From assembly GCA_022822125.1 (NCBI GenBank), contig JAJECF010000140.1:1-33047 (forward strand): a stretch of 33,047 nt of DNA, written 5' to 3'. The notes under the pieces are model-generated. The model was not told the DNA's origin. It saw only the letters and a program-made list of their open reading frames with translations, and did not search any database. Origin of the DNA: Alphaproteobacteria bacterium (GTDB lineage: Bacteria; Pseudomonadota; Alphaproteobacteria; Bin95). The first letter of the stretch is position 1. The number at the start of each line of letters is the position of its first letter. This document shows, in pieces, positions 1 to 6,944 of this stretch. The translations under genes were made by a program, and so were the position numbers.

Positions 1-387
1 GATGGCGCACTCGTAGCCGAGATCCCGCGGTCGGAAGTAATGGACCGGGCACCGGCTGCCGTCGCAGGCATAAGGAACGCCAAATTCGGGGAAATAGATC
101 GCGATCTCCTCCAGGGCCGACGACGTGGACCCGGTTCTGGATATCGTGAACGTGATCGTCCCGCCTTCCTCCACCGAGGCGGGAGTGGCGGTGATACTGA
201 TCTTGGGTGCCGCCGAGGCCTGGCCGGAGGCAATCGCCGTCAGCAGCAACAGCACCGACGAACAGAGGGCGCCGCGCAGGCAGCGCCCCGTCGAGCGATT
301 GCGGCGCGGTACGATGCGCCGGGCTTGAGAACTGTCAGTCGGGGAAGACGCACGGCCCAAGCGGCACAGCCATGCGAGCACACTCAT
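1..387 (-). CDS. Secreted Calx-beta-like domain protein (3' end outside window)
   Basis: Reading leftward from the ATG at 387-385, an open frame of 129 codons runs off the window edge. The N-terminus is basic (SQARRIVPRRNRSTGR), followed by a hydrophobic stretch (SSVLLLLTAIASGQASA) and small residues that look like a Sec signal peptide cleaved near ASA-AP. The mature part opens with ISITATPASVEEGG and TITFTISRTGS, the pattern of the first strands of Calx-beta and related adhesin-type beta-sandwich repeats. Two cysteines follow (YACDG, RCPVHY) and may form a disulphide. The protein is probably exported and may bind calcium or act in adhesion; that role is inferred from the fold only. A second Calx-beta protein begins at 32539, at the other end of the window. 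An internal start nearer the signal peptide is possible. Confidence 0.6.
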   Translation of the reverse strand, partial: MSVLAWLCRLGRASSPTDSSQARRIVPRRNRSTGRCLRGALCSSVLLLLTAIASGQASAAPKISITATPASVEEGGTITFTISRTGSTSSALEEIAIYFPEFGVPYACDGSRCPVHYFRPRDLGYECAI

Positions 388-651
388 GCCGCTGCCCGGC
401 CGCAGGTGAAGCGTCCCAGCGTCCCGGCCGGATGGCAGATTTTAATCAAGGCAAACGCGCGGCGCAAGCCGCGAAACGAATTCGCACCCATCATGATCCC
501 CCTCAAGCGCCACCCCAGCGCATCCAAGCCTTCGACAGCCGGCGGCGACTCTGGTCGAACGAAAACCCTTGCGCAAGCGCAATTCGACAGGCGGGAGGCC
601 GGAGCGGGATGGAGCATCGTTCCGTTACCGGGAAATAATTCTCCCAATATC

Positions 652-678
652 TTGACATATGGGAATTTGTGCTATCCT
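652..678 (+). promoter_or_regulatory. Promoter-like TTGACA-N15-TATCCT with a 32-codon ORF behind it
   Basis: TTGACA at 652-657 is followed after 15 nt by TATCCT at 673-678, in an AT-rich patch that stands out from the surroundings. Seven nt later GAGAGAG leads into an ATG at 686, opening a 32-codon frame (686-784) that starts MKKNIEIPAL and then runs through the REP palindrome at 704-735. The 15-nt spacer is shorter than the usual 17 but equals the spacer in the element family at 1452, 11562 and 13465. The ORF is not recognisable and may be fortuitous. Confidence 0.3.
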
Positions 679-703
679 GAGAGAGATGAAAAAGAACATT
701 GAG

Positions 704-735
704 ATCCCGGCTCTCCGCTGCGCTCCGGCCGGGAT
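704..735. repeat. REP-type palindrome ATCCCGGC/GCCGGGAT
   Basis: Arms 704-711 (ATCCCGGC) and 728-735 (GCCGGGAT) are perfect reverse complements around a 16-nt loop. Palindromes of this general type are common intergenic REP sequences in proteobacteria. It abuts the next repeat cluster. Confidence 0.55.
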
Positions 736-766
736 GACGGGTGGAGGTGGACGCAGCCGGCGAGGT

Positions 767-990
767 CCTTCGATACGCGGCTGACGCCGCTACTCAGGAT
801 GAGGAGCAGGGAGCAAGGGAGCAGCCGCGCCTCCACTCCCTTCATCCTAAACAGCAGCCGCGCCGGCAGGCCCTCCCCCTTCCCCATCCTGAGTAGCGGC
901 TGCGTCAGCAGGCCCTCCCCCTTCCTCATCCTGAGTAGCGGCTGCGTCAGCAGTCGCGTATCGAAGGGCCTGTCCTGAGCCTGTCGAAGG
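767..990. repeat. Inverted REP cluster with 42-nt period
   Basis: A forward copy at 767-804 (CCTTCGATACGCGG, then CTACTCAGGATGAGG) faces an inverted partner at 924-967. Between them the inverted unit is repeated at 42-nt spacing: units begin at 856, 898 and 940, each ending in CATCCTGAGTAGC apart from base changes in the oldest-looking copies. The cluster ends with CCTGTCCTGAGCCTGTCGAAGG-like sequence at 969-990, the reverse complement of the start of the cluster at 1644. The arms could fold into a long hairpin. No transposase is nearby, so these look like non-autonomous REP or REPIN-type repeats. Confidence 0.7.
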
Positions 991-1135
991 GCCGCTGCCC
1001 GTTTCAAACCGCTCGGATGCCGCCCTGACCTTCAAAAGCGATTCCCCTGCGGCCGGCGAAGCCGTCCCTTTCCCCGGCCGCGCCGGCGGCTATGCTGTGC
1101 TCCCGGCCATTGCGGAGAGGAAGGACGAGCACGCG

Positions 1136-1444
1136 ATGTTCTTTGCGATGAACAGGTTCCGCATTGTGCGCGGGCGCGAGGCGGATTTCGAGCAACTCTG
1201 GTCGGAGCGCAACTCCCATCTCGACGGCGTGCCCGGATTTGTCGAATTCCGCCTGCTCAAGGGGCCGGAGGAGGACGACCATACGCTCTATGCTTCCCAC
1301 TCGGTCTGGCGCGACCGGGACGCCTTCGTCGAATGGACGCGGTCCGAAGCGTTCCGGAAGGCGCATGCCGGCGCCGGCGCCCGCCGCGACCTCTATCTCG
1401 GCCCTCCCCAATTCGAAGGATTTGAATCCGTCCTCGACCGCTGA
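1136..1444 (+). CDS. Antibiotic biosynthesis monooxygenase (ABM) domain protein
   Basis: A 102-residue protein beginning MFFAMNRFRIVRGREADFE. It has the layout of the ABM dimeric alpha/beta barrel: a first strand (FAMNRFRIV), a helix containing FEQLWSERNSHL, the turn VPGFVEFRLLKGP, a strand HTLYASHSVW and the helix DAFVEWTRSEAFRKAH. This pattern is shared with HmoA/IsdG-like haem-degrading monooxygenases and small quinol-type monooxygenases, so a haem or small aromatic substrate is plausible but not shown. The start at 1136 is preferred over an in-frame ATG at 1097 because GGAGAGGAAGGA lies just upstream and the domain begins there. An element with a GC hairpin follows directly, and the hairpin may terminate this gene. 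Confidence 0.75.
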   Translation: MFFAMNRFRIVRGREADFEQLWSERNSHLDGVPGFVEFRLLKGPEEDDHTLYASHSVWRDRDAFVEWTRSEAFRKAHAGAGARRDLYLGPPQFEGFESVLDR

Positions 1445-1451
1445 TGAAGGC

Positions 1452-1478
1452 CTGACCCCGGAAACCCCGTGCTATAAT
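1452..1478 (+). promoter_or_regulatory. Promoter-like CTGACC-N15-TATAAT, element copy C
   Basis: CTGACC at 1452-1457, a 15-nt spacer, then a perfect TATAAT at 1473-1478, starting 7 nt after the stop codon of the ABM gene. The same geometry (TGAC at the same place, exactly 15 nt, then an A/T-rich hexamer) occurs in the copies at 11536-11562 and 13439-13465. A transcript from here would start about 4-6 nt before the hairpin at 1489. Confidence 0.45.
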
Positions 1479-1488
1479 GAGGCGGAAC

Positions 1489-1516
1489 AGGGCGGCCTCC
1501 TCCGGGGCCGCCCTTT
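1489..1516 (+). terminator. GC hairpin with short T tract, element copy C
   Basis: AGGGCGGCC (1489-1497) pairs perfectly with GGCCGCCCT (1506-1514) around an 8-nt loop and is followed by TT then CGCG. It could terminate the ABM transcript. The same hairpin position is kept in the two sister elements with different arm sequences, so the structure rather than the exact sequence is conserved. Confidence 0.5.
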
Positions 1517-1546
1517 CGCGTCCGGGACAGGAGGAAACCGGGAGAT

Positions 1547-1594
1547 ATGCTGAGAACAGACGAGCCCTATGCGCCGGGCGCATGCGGATCATGA
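1547..1594 (+). CDS. Candidate 15-residue peptide of the decamer element (copy C)
   Basis: ATG at 1547 with AGGAGG at 1529-1534 (12 nt away) and GGGAG closer. The frame reads MLRTDEPYAPGACGS and stops at 1592-1594. The sister element at 13330-13377 reads MPQPATGYEPGACRS, the same length with YxPGACxS shared. The third copy (11429-11467) reads MPETNRGYACYA and stops earlier. The similarity may be a by-product of conserved DNA (an inverted repeat plus the decamer), so translation is unproven. Confidence 0.2.
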   Translation: MLRTDEPYAPGACGS

Positions 1595-1609
1595 CAATTC
1601 ATGACATGC
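1569..1609 (+). repeat. Inverted repeat plus two CATGACANNN decamers (copy C)
   Basis: ATGCGCC (1569-1575), one G, GGCGCAT (1577-1583) form a perfect inverted repeat. After the 6-nt gap GCGGAT come two tandem decamers, CATGACAATT (1590-1599) and CATGACATGC (1600-1609). The distances ATG-to-inverted-repeat (22 nt), repeat length (15 nt) and gap (6 nt) are identical in all three full copies. Confidence 0.7.
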
Positions 1610-1643
1610 GCGGGGGGCGGGGCCGCGCGGGCGGGACCGTCCC

Positions 1644-1828
1644 CTTCGACAGGCTCAGGACAGGCTTTCGATACGCGCCTGCTGACGCAGCCGCTACTCA
1701 GGATGAGGACGGGGGGACGCCTGCTGACGCAGCCGTTACTCAGGATGAGGACGGGGGGACGCCCGCTGGCGCGGCCGTTGCTCAGGATGAGGACGGGAGG
1801 AAGCGTCTGCTGACGCAGCCGCGTATTG
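1644..1828 (+). repeat. Tandem REP array, 42-nt units
   Basis: The array opens with CTTCGACAGGCTCAGGACAGG (1644-1664) and TTTCGATACGCG, then GCTGACGC or a close variant recurs at 1681, 1723, 1765 and 1809. The first two steps are exactly 42 nt and the third is 44. Each full unit contains CTCAGGATGAGGACGGG. Because 42 is a multiple of three, frames stay open across the array, but they encode only low-complexity peptide. It is in the opposite orientation to most units of the cluster at 767-990. Confidence 0.75.
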
Positions 1829-1834
1829 AAGGAG

Positions 1835-1905
1835 GCCCCGTAAACCGATGGGGCGGAGACGGCAACATGACAAAACATGACACTTCATGACACTTCATGA
1901 CGTGT
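1835..1905 (+). repeat. Hairpin plus four CATGACANNN decamers (site D)
   Basis: GCCCC (1835-1839) and GGGGC (1850-1854) form a short hairpin. Eleven nt later four decamers run in exact 10-bp phase: CATGACAAAA (1866), CATGACACTT (1876), CATGACACTT (1886) and CATGACGTGT (1896-1905). The promoter-like pair and inverted repeat of the other copies are missing, so this is a partial or separate member. It lies 105 nt before the start of the EamA permease gene and could be an operator for it. Confidence 0.7.
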
Positions 1906-2010
1906 GGCGAGAAGGGCGGGACGGACTGCGACCCTCTGGCCTCCCGGCGGCGTCTCGACCGATGCGCCGCCGCAGCCTATGTCTGGCGCTCCGCCACCCG
2001 GAAGGGCCGC

Positions 2011-2919
2011 ATGCTCGCCCGCTTCCAGGCCCTGCCGCCTGTCGCGCAGGGCATGTCGCTGATGATCGTCACCACGCTCTGCTTCACGACGATGCAGACG
2101 ATGGTGCGGCTGATGGGCGAAGTGCTGCCGCCTTTCGAGGTCGCGTTCTTTCGCAACCTGTTCGGCCTGCTTGCGCTGGCGCCGATCTTCCTGCGCTACG
2201 GCATCGCGCCGCTGCGCACGAGGAAGCTGCCTCTGCACGCGCTGAGAGGCGCGGTGCAGGCGGGCGGAATGCTGGCCTTCTTCACCGGGGTCACGATGAT
2301 CCCGCTCGCCGAGGTTACGGCGCTCTCCTTCTCCGCGCCGCTGTTCGGGAGCCTTCTGGCGGTGCTCCTGCTGGGCGAGGTCATCCGCATGCGCCGGATT
2401 ACGGCGCTGGTCGCGGGCTTCGCGGGCGTGCTGCTGGTGTTGCGCCCGGGTTTTGCGGAGGTCAGCGCAGGCGCCCTGCTGATCGTGGCCTCCTCGCTTT
2501 CCTGGGGCCTGGCGATCACGCTCATCAAGGTGCTGGCGAGGACCGAATCGAGCGTAACGCAGACCGTGTATATGGGCCTGTTCCTCACGCCGATCACCTT
2601 CGTGCCGGCGCTCTTCGTCTGGGAGTGGCCGGAGCCGGCGCATTACCTCTGGTTCGCGGCCATCGGCATTGTCGGCACCATCGGCCACATCGCCTTCGCG
2701 CAGGCTGTCAAGGTGGCGGAGTCGACGGCGGTGCTGCCGCTCGACTTCCTGCGTCTCATCTGGGCGAGCCTGGTCGGATATTTCCTTTTCGCCGAGACGC
2801 CTGACGCGTGGTCCTGGATCGGCGGCGCAGTCATTTTCGTCTCCGCCACCTATATCGCCTACCGCGAAAGCCGGCTGGCGCGGTCGAGGGAGGATCGCAA
2901 TTCTTCCACTGATACTTGA
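2011..2919 (+). CDS. EamA-family (DMT) drug/metabolite exporter-like permease
   Basis: A 302-residue polytopic membrane protein with about ten hydrophobic segments in two similar halves, the standard EamA duplication. Recognisable features are the first helix SLMIVTTLCFTTMQ, the loop FEVAFFRNLFGLL, the segment VTALSFSAPLFGSLLAVLLLGE closing the first half, and the matching ESTAVLPLDFLRLIWASLVGYFLFAE in the second half. Such proteins move metabolites or drugs across the inner membrane; the substrate cannot be read from sequence. The start at 2011 (MLARFQALPP) is preferred over an in-frame ATG at 1897, because the 38 extra residues are arginine-rich, lack membrane character and begin inside the decamer array. 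GGAAGGG lies just upstream. The ftsK promoter overlaps its stop codon. Confidence 0.85.
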   Translation: MLARFQALPPVAQGMSLMIVTTLCFTTMQTMVRLMGEVLPPFEVAFFRNLFGLLALAPIFLRYGIAPLRTRKLPLHALRGAVQAGGMLAFFTGVTMIPLAEVTALSFSAPLFGSLLAVLLLGEVIRMRRITALVAGFAGVLLVLRPGFAEVSAGALLIVASSLSWGLAITLIKVLARTESSVTQTVYMGLFLTPITFVPALFVWEWPEPAHYLWFAAIGIVGTIGHIAFAQAVKVAESTAVLPLDFLRLIWASLVGYFLFAETPDAWSWIGGAVIFVSATYIAYRESRLARSREDRNSSTDT

Positions 2920-2944
2920 ACAAGCCGGCAAACAGTTATACGAT
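2916..2944 (+). promoter_or_regulatory. Probable ftsK promoter
   Basis: TTGAAC (2916-2921), a 17-nt spacer and TACGAT (2939-2944) lie in a locally AT-rich stretch 32 nt before the ftsK start. The -35 box overlaps the stop codon of the permease gene. A 15-nt alternative would use TATACG at 2937-2942. Confidence 0.45.
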
Positions 2945-2976
2945 AAAGAGAAATTTGACATTTCGGAGTCATTTCG

Positions 2977-5346
2977 ATGACGACCGCGACCATGCGTTCC
3001 GAGCGGCCGGTGCTGTTCCCGCCCCGGCTGCGCCGCGGCCTCCGCCAGCTGGGCCTGAGGGCGCTCGGCAGCGCGCAACTGGCCGTCGGGCTGGCGCTGG
3101 CGCTGGCGCTGATCACCTATGACGCTTCCGATCCGTCCGCCAATGTCGCTTCCAGGGGCTCGACCTCAAATGTGCTCGGCGGCGTCGGCGCCTGGATCGC
3201 GGACTGGCTGCTGCGCGGTTTCGGCCTGGCCGCCGCGGCTGCGGCCATTGCCCCGATCGCCTGGGGATGCCGCGGGCTCAAATTGAAGCGCACCCGCCGT
3301 ACCGTCCTGCGCCTGGCGGCGCTGGCGCTTGTCCTGCCCTGCCTCGCCATGGGGCTGGCGGCGCTCCAGGGCGTTGCGGACTGGCCGCTGGGCGAGACGC
3401 CCGGAGGCGCGCTCGGAGCCGTGCTGCACCGGCAGGCGGATCTGCTGCTTGGCGGTTCGGCATGGATCGTCCATGCCGCCGCGCTCGGCCTGGGCGTGCT
3501 GCTGGGAGCCTGGGCGTTCGGCTTCGACCTGGAGGACTGGGCCTGGATCGGCGCCGGCGTGGTTGCCGCGGGGCGGGGGCTTCGCCGCGCCTGCAGCCTG
3601 TTGCCTGTGCCGTCGGTCAGCCGCCATGCCAGGCGGGTAGAAACGCCGCAGCGCACCCGGCGCCGGACGGCGCCTGCCCTGCGCCAGGCCGGAGTCGAGG
3701 AACATGACATGGCGGCCCCTGCGGACGCGGATGAGGTGCCTGCCGTACCGCCGCCGCCCGCTCCCCAGGAACAGCCGCCGCCCCGCCGACGGAAGCGCGG
3801 GCCGACGGTCCAGCAGCGCAGCCTGCCGCTGGATGACGGCTATATGCGCCCGCCGGTCGATATGCTGCAATTGCCGCCGCCGGACGCCGAGCGCGGCATG
3901 CCGGACGGCGAAAGCCTGGAGCGTAATGCGGCCCTGCTGATGTCGGTGCTGGAGGATTTCGGCATTGGCGGCAAAGTGGTCGCGACGCGGCCGGGCCCGG
4001 TGGTGACGCTCTACGAATTCGAGCCCGAGCCGGGGATCAAGTCCTCCCGCATCATCGGCCTCGCGGACGACATCGCGCGCTACATGTCGGCGATTTCGGT
4101 GCGGGTGGCCCTTGTTCCCGGCCGCACGGTGATCGGGATCGAAATGCCGAACCGGATCCGCCAGACAGTCTTCATGCGCGAGCTGATCGAGGCCGAAGCC
4201 TACGAACTCTCGAAGGCGGACCTGCCGCTGATCCTTGGCAAGGATATCGGCGGGACCCCGAAGATCGCCCAGCTGGAGGGGATGCCGCATCTGCTGATCG
4301 CAGGCACCACGGGCTCCGGCAAGTCGGTCGCGATCAACACCATGATCCTCTCCCTGCTCTACAGGCTGCCGCCGGAACGCTGCCGGATCATCATGGTCGA
4401 TCCGAAAATGCTGGAGCTCTCCGTCTATGAGGGCATCCCGCATCTTCTGGCCCCGGTCGTCACCGACCCCAGAAAGGCGGTCGTCGCGCTCAAATGGACC
4501 GTGCGCGAAATGGAGAACCGCTATCGGGCGATGTCGGCGATCGGGGTGCGCAGCATCGGCAGCTACAATGCGCGCATCGCCGAGGCGCTCAGGCAGGGCG
4601 AGACCCTGACCCGCCGGGTGCAGACCGGCTACGACCCGGAGACCGGCGCGCCGGAATTCGAGGATCAGCCGCTCGACATGCGCCCGCTGCCCTTCATCGT
4701 GGTGGTGATCGACGAGCTCGCCGACCTGATGCTGGTCGCGCGCAACGATATCGAGACCGCGATCCAGCGCCTCGCCCAGATGGCGCGGGCCGCCGGCATC
4801 CACCTGCTGATGGCGACCCAGCGTCCCTCCGTCGATGTCATCACCGGCACGATAAAGGCGAACTTCCCGACCCGGATCAGCTTCCAGGTCACCTCGAAGA
4901 TCGACAGCCGCACCATTCTGGGCGAGGGCGGCGCGGAGCAGCTTCTGGGCCAGGGCGACATGCTGTACATGGCCGCAGGCGGGCGCATCGTCCGCATTCA
5001 CGGCCCCTTCGTCTCGGACGAGGAAGTCGAGGAGGTGGTCGCCTATCTCAAGTCCCAGGGCGCGCCCGACTATCTCGACGCGATCACCGAGGACGAGGAT
5101 GTCGCCTCGGGGATTCCGGGGTTCGAGAAGGCCGAGGGCGCGTCGGGAGAGGACGATCTCTACGACCGCGCCGTGGCCTTCGTGGCCCGCGAGCGCAAGG
5201 TGTCCGTCAGCCTCATTCAGCGCCATCTGCGCATCGGCTATAACCGCGCGGCGCGCATCGTCGAGGAGATGGAGGCCCAGGGCGTGATCAGCGGACCCAA
5301 TCATCAGAACAAGCGTGAAGTGCTGGTAGGCGGACATGACGATTGA
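2977..5346 (+). CDS. ftsK: DNA translocase FtsK
   Basis: 789 residues. The N-terminal part (about 1-190) has four hydrophobic segments, such as [16 protein letters not shown] and [14 protein letters not shown], that anchor the protein at the division septum. A basic and proline-rich linker (about 210-290) follows, shorter than in E. coli. The motor domain has Walker A GTTGSGKS near residue 445 and Walker [14 protein letters not shown] near 575, with [15 protein letters not shown] after it. The C-terminal winged-helix gamma domain is clear ([36 protein letters not shown]). FtsK is a hexameric ATPase that pumps chromosome ends through the closing septum and activates XerCD recombination at dif. 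The start at 2977 has CGGAG upstream. It overlaps the lolA-like gene by 11 nt. Confidence 0.95.
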   Translation: MTTATMRSERPVLFPPRLRRGLRQLGLRALGSAQLAVGLALALALITYDASDPSANVASRGSTSNVLGGVGAWIADWLLRGFGLAAAAAAIAPIAWGCRGLKLKRTRRTVLRLAALALVLPCLAMGLAALQGVADWPLGETPGGALGAVLHRQADLLLGGSAWIVHAAALGLGVLLGAWAFGFDLEDWAWIGAGVVAAGRGLRRACSLLPVPSVSRHARRVETPQRTRRRTAPALRQAGVEEHDMAAPADADEVPAVPPPPAPQEQPPPRRRKRGPTVQQRSLPLDDGYMRPPVDMLQLPPPDAERGMPDGESLERNAALLMSVLEDFGIGGKVVATRPGPVVTLYEFEPEPGIKSSRIIGLADDIARYMSAISVRVALVPGRTVIGIEMPNRIRQTVFMRELIEAEAYELSKADLPLILGKDIGGTPKIAQLEGMPHLLIAGTTGSGKSVAINTMILSLLYRLPPERCRIIMVDPKMLELSVYEGIPHLLAPVVTDPRKAVVALKWTVREMENRYRAMSAIGVRSIGSYNARIAEALRQGETLTRRVQTGYDPETGAPEFEDQPLDMRPLPFIVVVIDELADLMLVARNDIETAIQRLAQMARAAGIHLLMATQRPSVDVITGTIKANFPTRISFQVTSKIDSRTILGEGGAEQLLGQGDMLYMAAGGRIVRIHGPFVSDEEVEEVVAYLKSQGAPDYLDAITEDEDVASGIPGFEKAEGASGEDDLYDRAVAFVARERKVSVSLIQRHLRIGYNRAARIVEEMEAQGVISGPNHQNKREVLVGGHDD

Positions 5347-5989
5347 CCGGCTCCGACGGGCGGCGGCAGCGGCGTTGCTGTCCGTTGCGCTCGCGTCTCC
5401 GGCTGCGGCCGAAAGGGCGGCGCTCGACGAGGACGACCGCACCGCCATCGCCCGCGCCGAGGCCTATCTCAACGGTCTGGCCACTCTGCAGGCGCGCTTC
5501 GTGCAGCTGGACGCCTCGGGCGAGGCCGCCACCGGCAGGCTCAAGGTCAAGCGTCCGGGCCGGATGCGCTTCGAATACGATCCCCCGACGCCGATTCTGC
5601 TGGTGTCGCCCGGATCGGAGCTGATCTATTACGACCGCGACCTCAAGACGGCCACCCGCCTAGACTGGAAGGATACGCCCGCCTGGTTCCTGCTGGCGGA
5701 CAAGGTGTCGCTTGCGCCGGGCAGCCCGTACCGCGTCGTCGATGTCCACCGCTCGCCCGGCCTGCTCGTCTTCACCGCCGTGGACGCCGACGCGCCCGAA
5801 GACGGGCGCATCGCCGTCAGTTTCGCCGACCGGCTCGGAGAGCTGAGGCTTATGGGATGGGTCGCCGTGGATGCGCTCGGCCAGCCGACCCGGGTCACGC
5901 TCTTCAATCTGGCGGCGAACCAGCCGATCGACAATGACGTCTTTGCGTTCGACGAACCCGTCGGCGCGCTGGAGCGGCAGGAGCCGTAA
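5336..5989 (+). CDS. lolA: LolA-like periplasmic outer-membrane lipoprotein carrier
   Basis: 217 residues with a Sec signal peptide ([19 protein letters not shown], cleaved near AAA-ER). The mature part follows the LolA pattern: an N-terminal helix with [14 protein letters not shown], the strand [37 protein letters not shown], and an incomplete barrel ending in [19 protein letters not shown]. LolA takes lipoproteins released by LolCDE across the periplasm to the outer membrane. The ATG at 5336 lies inside the last codons of ftsK (11-nt overlap), so the two are co-transcribed. An ftsK-lolA neighbourhood is common in Alphaproteobacteria. The distance to the next gene (73 nt) makes continuation of the operon possible but uncertain. 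Confidence 0.88.
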   Translation: MTIDRLRRAAAAALLSVALASPAAAERAALDEDDRTAIARAEAYLNGLATLQARFVQLDASGEAATGRLKVKRPGRMRFEYDPPTPILLVSPGSELIYYDRDLKTATRLDWKDTPAWFLLADKVSLAPGSPYRVVDVHRSPGLLVFTAVDADAPEDGRIAVSFADRLGELRLMGWVAVDALGQPTRVTLFNLAANQPIDNDVFAFDEPVGALERQEP

Positions 5990-6062
5990 GCGGAAGACGG
6001 TTGAAACGGAGCGCGCGGCGGCGAATAATCCGCAGACGCCGGCCGCAACGGAGCAAACCGAG

Positions 6063-6923
6063 ATGCAGACGCTGACCCCGGAACAACGCCGCAACTGGAA
6101 TATCGACGGTTATCTGCTGGTAAAGGGCGCGCTCTCGCCGGAGCGGACTGCCTTCTTCTCGGACAAGATCGACGAAATCCGCAAGCGGCCAGGCTATGAG
6201 CCCCTGTCCGGCATGCTGCCGCGAGGCCATTACGGCTGGGTCGAGCAATGCGCCGACCAGAATCCCGAAGCCTTCATGGACCGGCGCGACCTGCTCTCCT
6301 ACGACCAGTCCTTCATCGACCTCATCGACCATGCGCCGGTGTTTGACCTCATCGTCGATATCATGGGCCCGAACCTCGCTTTCAGCATGTCGCAGGCGAT
6401 CGTGCGCGGCTCCGGCGACGGGTTCGAAGGCTTCACGCATACCGATGGCGGCGAGGGCCAGCGCGAGGTGCGCGTAACCGAGACGAGCCGCCCCATCGCC
6501 GTCAAGGCGCTATATCTGCTCACCGACGTGGAAGGCCGCAATGCGGGCAATTTCACCGTGTACCCGGGCAGCCACATGCGCCCCTTCCCCTGGGACCGCC
6601 AGCCGGCGCTCACGCCGCAATCGCCGGGCGCGGTGCATCTGGAAGGCGAGGCCGGCGACTGCTTCATCTTCTCCCATGCGCTCTGGCACGGACCGGCGCC
6701 CAACAATTCCGGCCGGGCCCGCAAGACCCTGCTCTACAACTATTCGCAGATGTTCATGCGCGCCTACGACTATAACGGCGCGCATGCGCTGACCCAGCGC
6801 GCCACGCCGCGCCAGCGTCGTCTGATGGGCGACCTCGGCTACGATTTCCGTCCCGGCTCCTATTTCTATGTGCCGGACGACCAGACGGAGGTCATCATGG
6901 GCCGCAGCGAGGCCGCCGATTAG
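6063..6923 (+). CDS. Phytanoyl-CoA dioxygenase (PhyH) family, Fe(II)/2-oxoglutarate oxygenase
   Basis: 286 residues. The N-terminus LTPEQRRNWNIDGYLLVKGAL is typical of the PhyH family. The iron triad is visible as H126-T-D128 in FEGFTHTDGG and H209 in FSHALWHGPAPNNS; an arginine nearby (SGRARKTLLYNY) is suited to bind 2-oxoglutarate. The enzyme should couple oxidative decarboxylation of 2-oxoglutarate to hydroxylation of a small molecule; the substrate is unknown. The start at 6063 is the first ATG after the lolA-like stop, with GGAG about 10 nt upstream. Longer in-frame extensions would lie inside lolA and look non-protein-like. It converges on the GS-like gene with only 21 nt between the stop codons. 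Confidence 0.82.
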   Translation: MQTLTPEQRRNWNIDGYLLVKGALSPERTAFFSDKIDEIRKRPGYEPLSGMLPRGHYGWVEQCADQNPEAFMDRRDLLSYDQSFIDLIDHAPVFDLIVDIMGPNLAFSMSQAIVRGSGDGFEGFTHTDGGEGQREVRVTETSRPIAVKALYLLTDVEGRNAGNFTVYPGSHMRPFPWDRQPALTPQSPGAVHLEGEAGDCFIFSHALWHGPAPNNSGRARKTLLYNYSQMFMRAYDYNGAHALTQRATPRQRRLMGDLGYDFRPGSYFYVPDDQTEVIMGRSEAAD

Positions 6924-6944
6924 CCCGGAGAGGCGCGGACCGGC

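Larger units (their letters stand above)
388..1135. other. Repeat-rich intergenic region, no convincing gene
   Basis: This spacer separates the Calx-beta gene (minus) from the ABM monooxygenase (plus). From 388 to about 640 I see nothing I can name; it should contain the promoter of the leftward gene. From 652 to 784 there is a promoter-like pair and a tiny ORF. From 704 to 990 there are palindromic REP-type repeats. Open frames across it on both strands have no recognisable domain and depend on the repeat composition. Confidence 0.6.

Noticed and set aside
384..647. 87-codon minus-strand frame ending in an ATGA overlap with the Calx-beta start
   Set aside because: The overlap is suggestive, but the composition is not protein-like and there is no motif or clear ribosome site.
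1644..1828. CRISPR-like array
   Set aside because: Whole 42-nt units repeat without unique spacers, and no cas gene is present.
1477..1890. Open frame through the REP array
   Set aside because: It stays open only because the repeat period is 42 nt. The product is a low-complexity repeat of Ala, Asp, Gly and Gln.
2955..2960. TTGACA as the ftsK -35 box
   Set aside because: A matching -10 would fall on or after the start codon. The pair at 2916-2944 fits better.
3166..5448. Long open frame on the minus strand opposite ftsK
   Set aside because: ftsK is certain on the plus strand. The opposite frame is rich in Arg, His, Gly and Asp with no domain, as expected from a GC-rich mirror frame.
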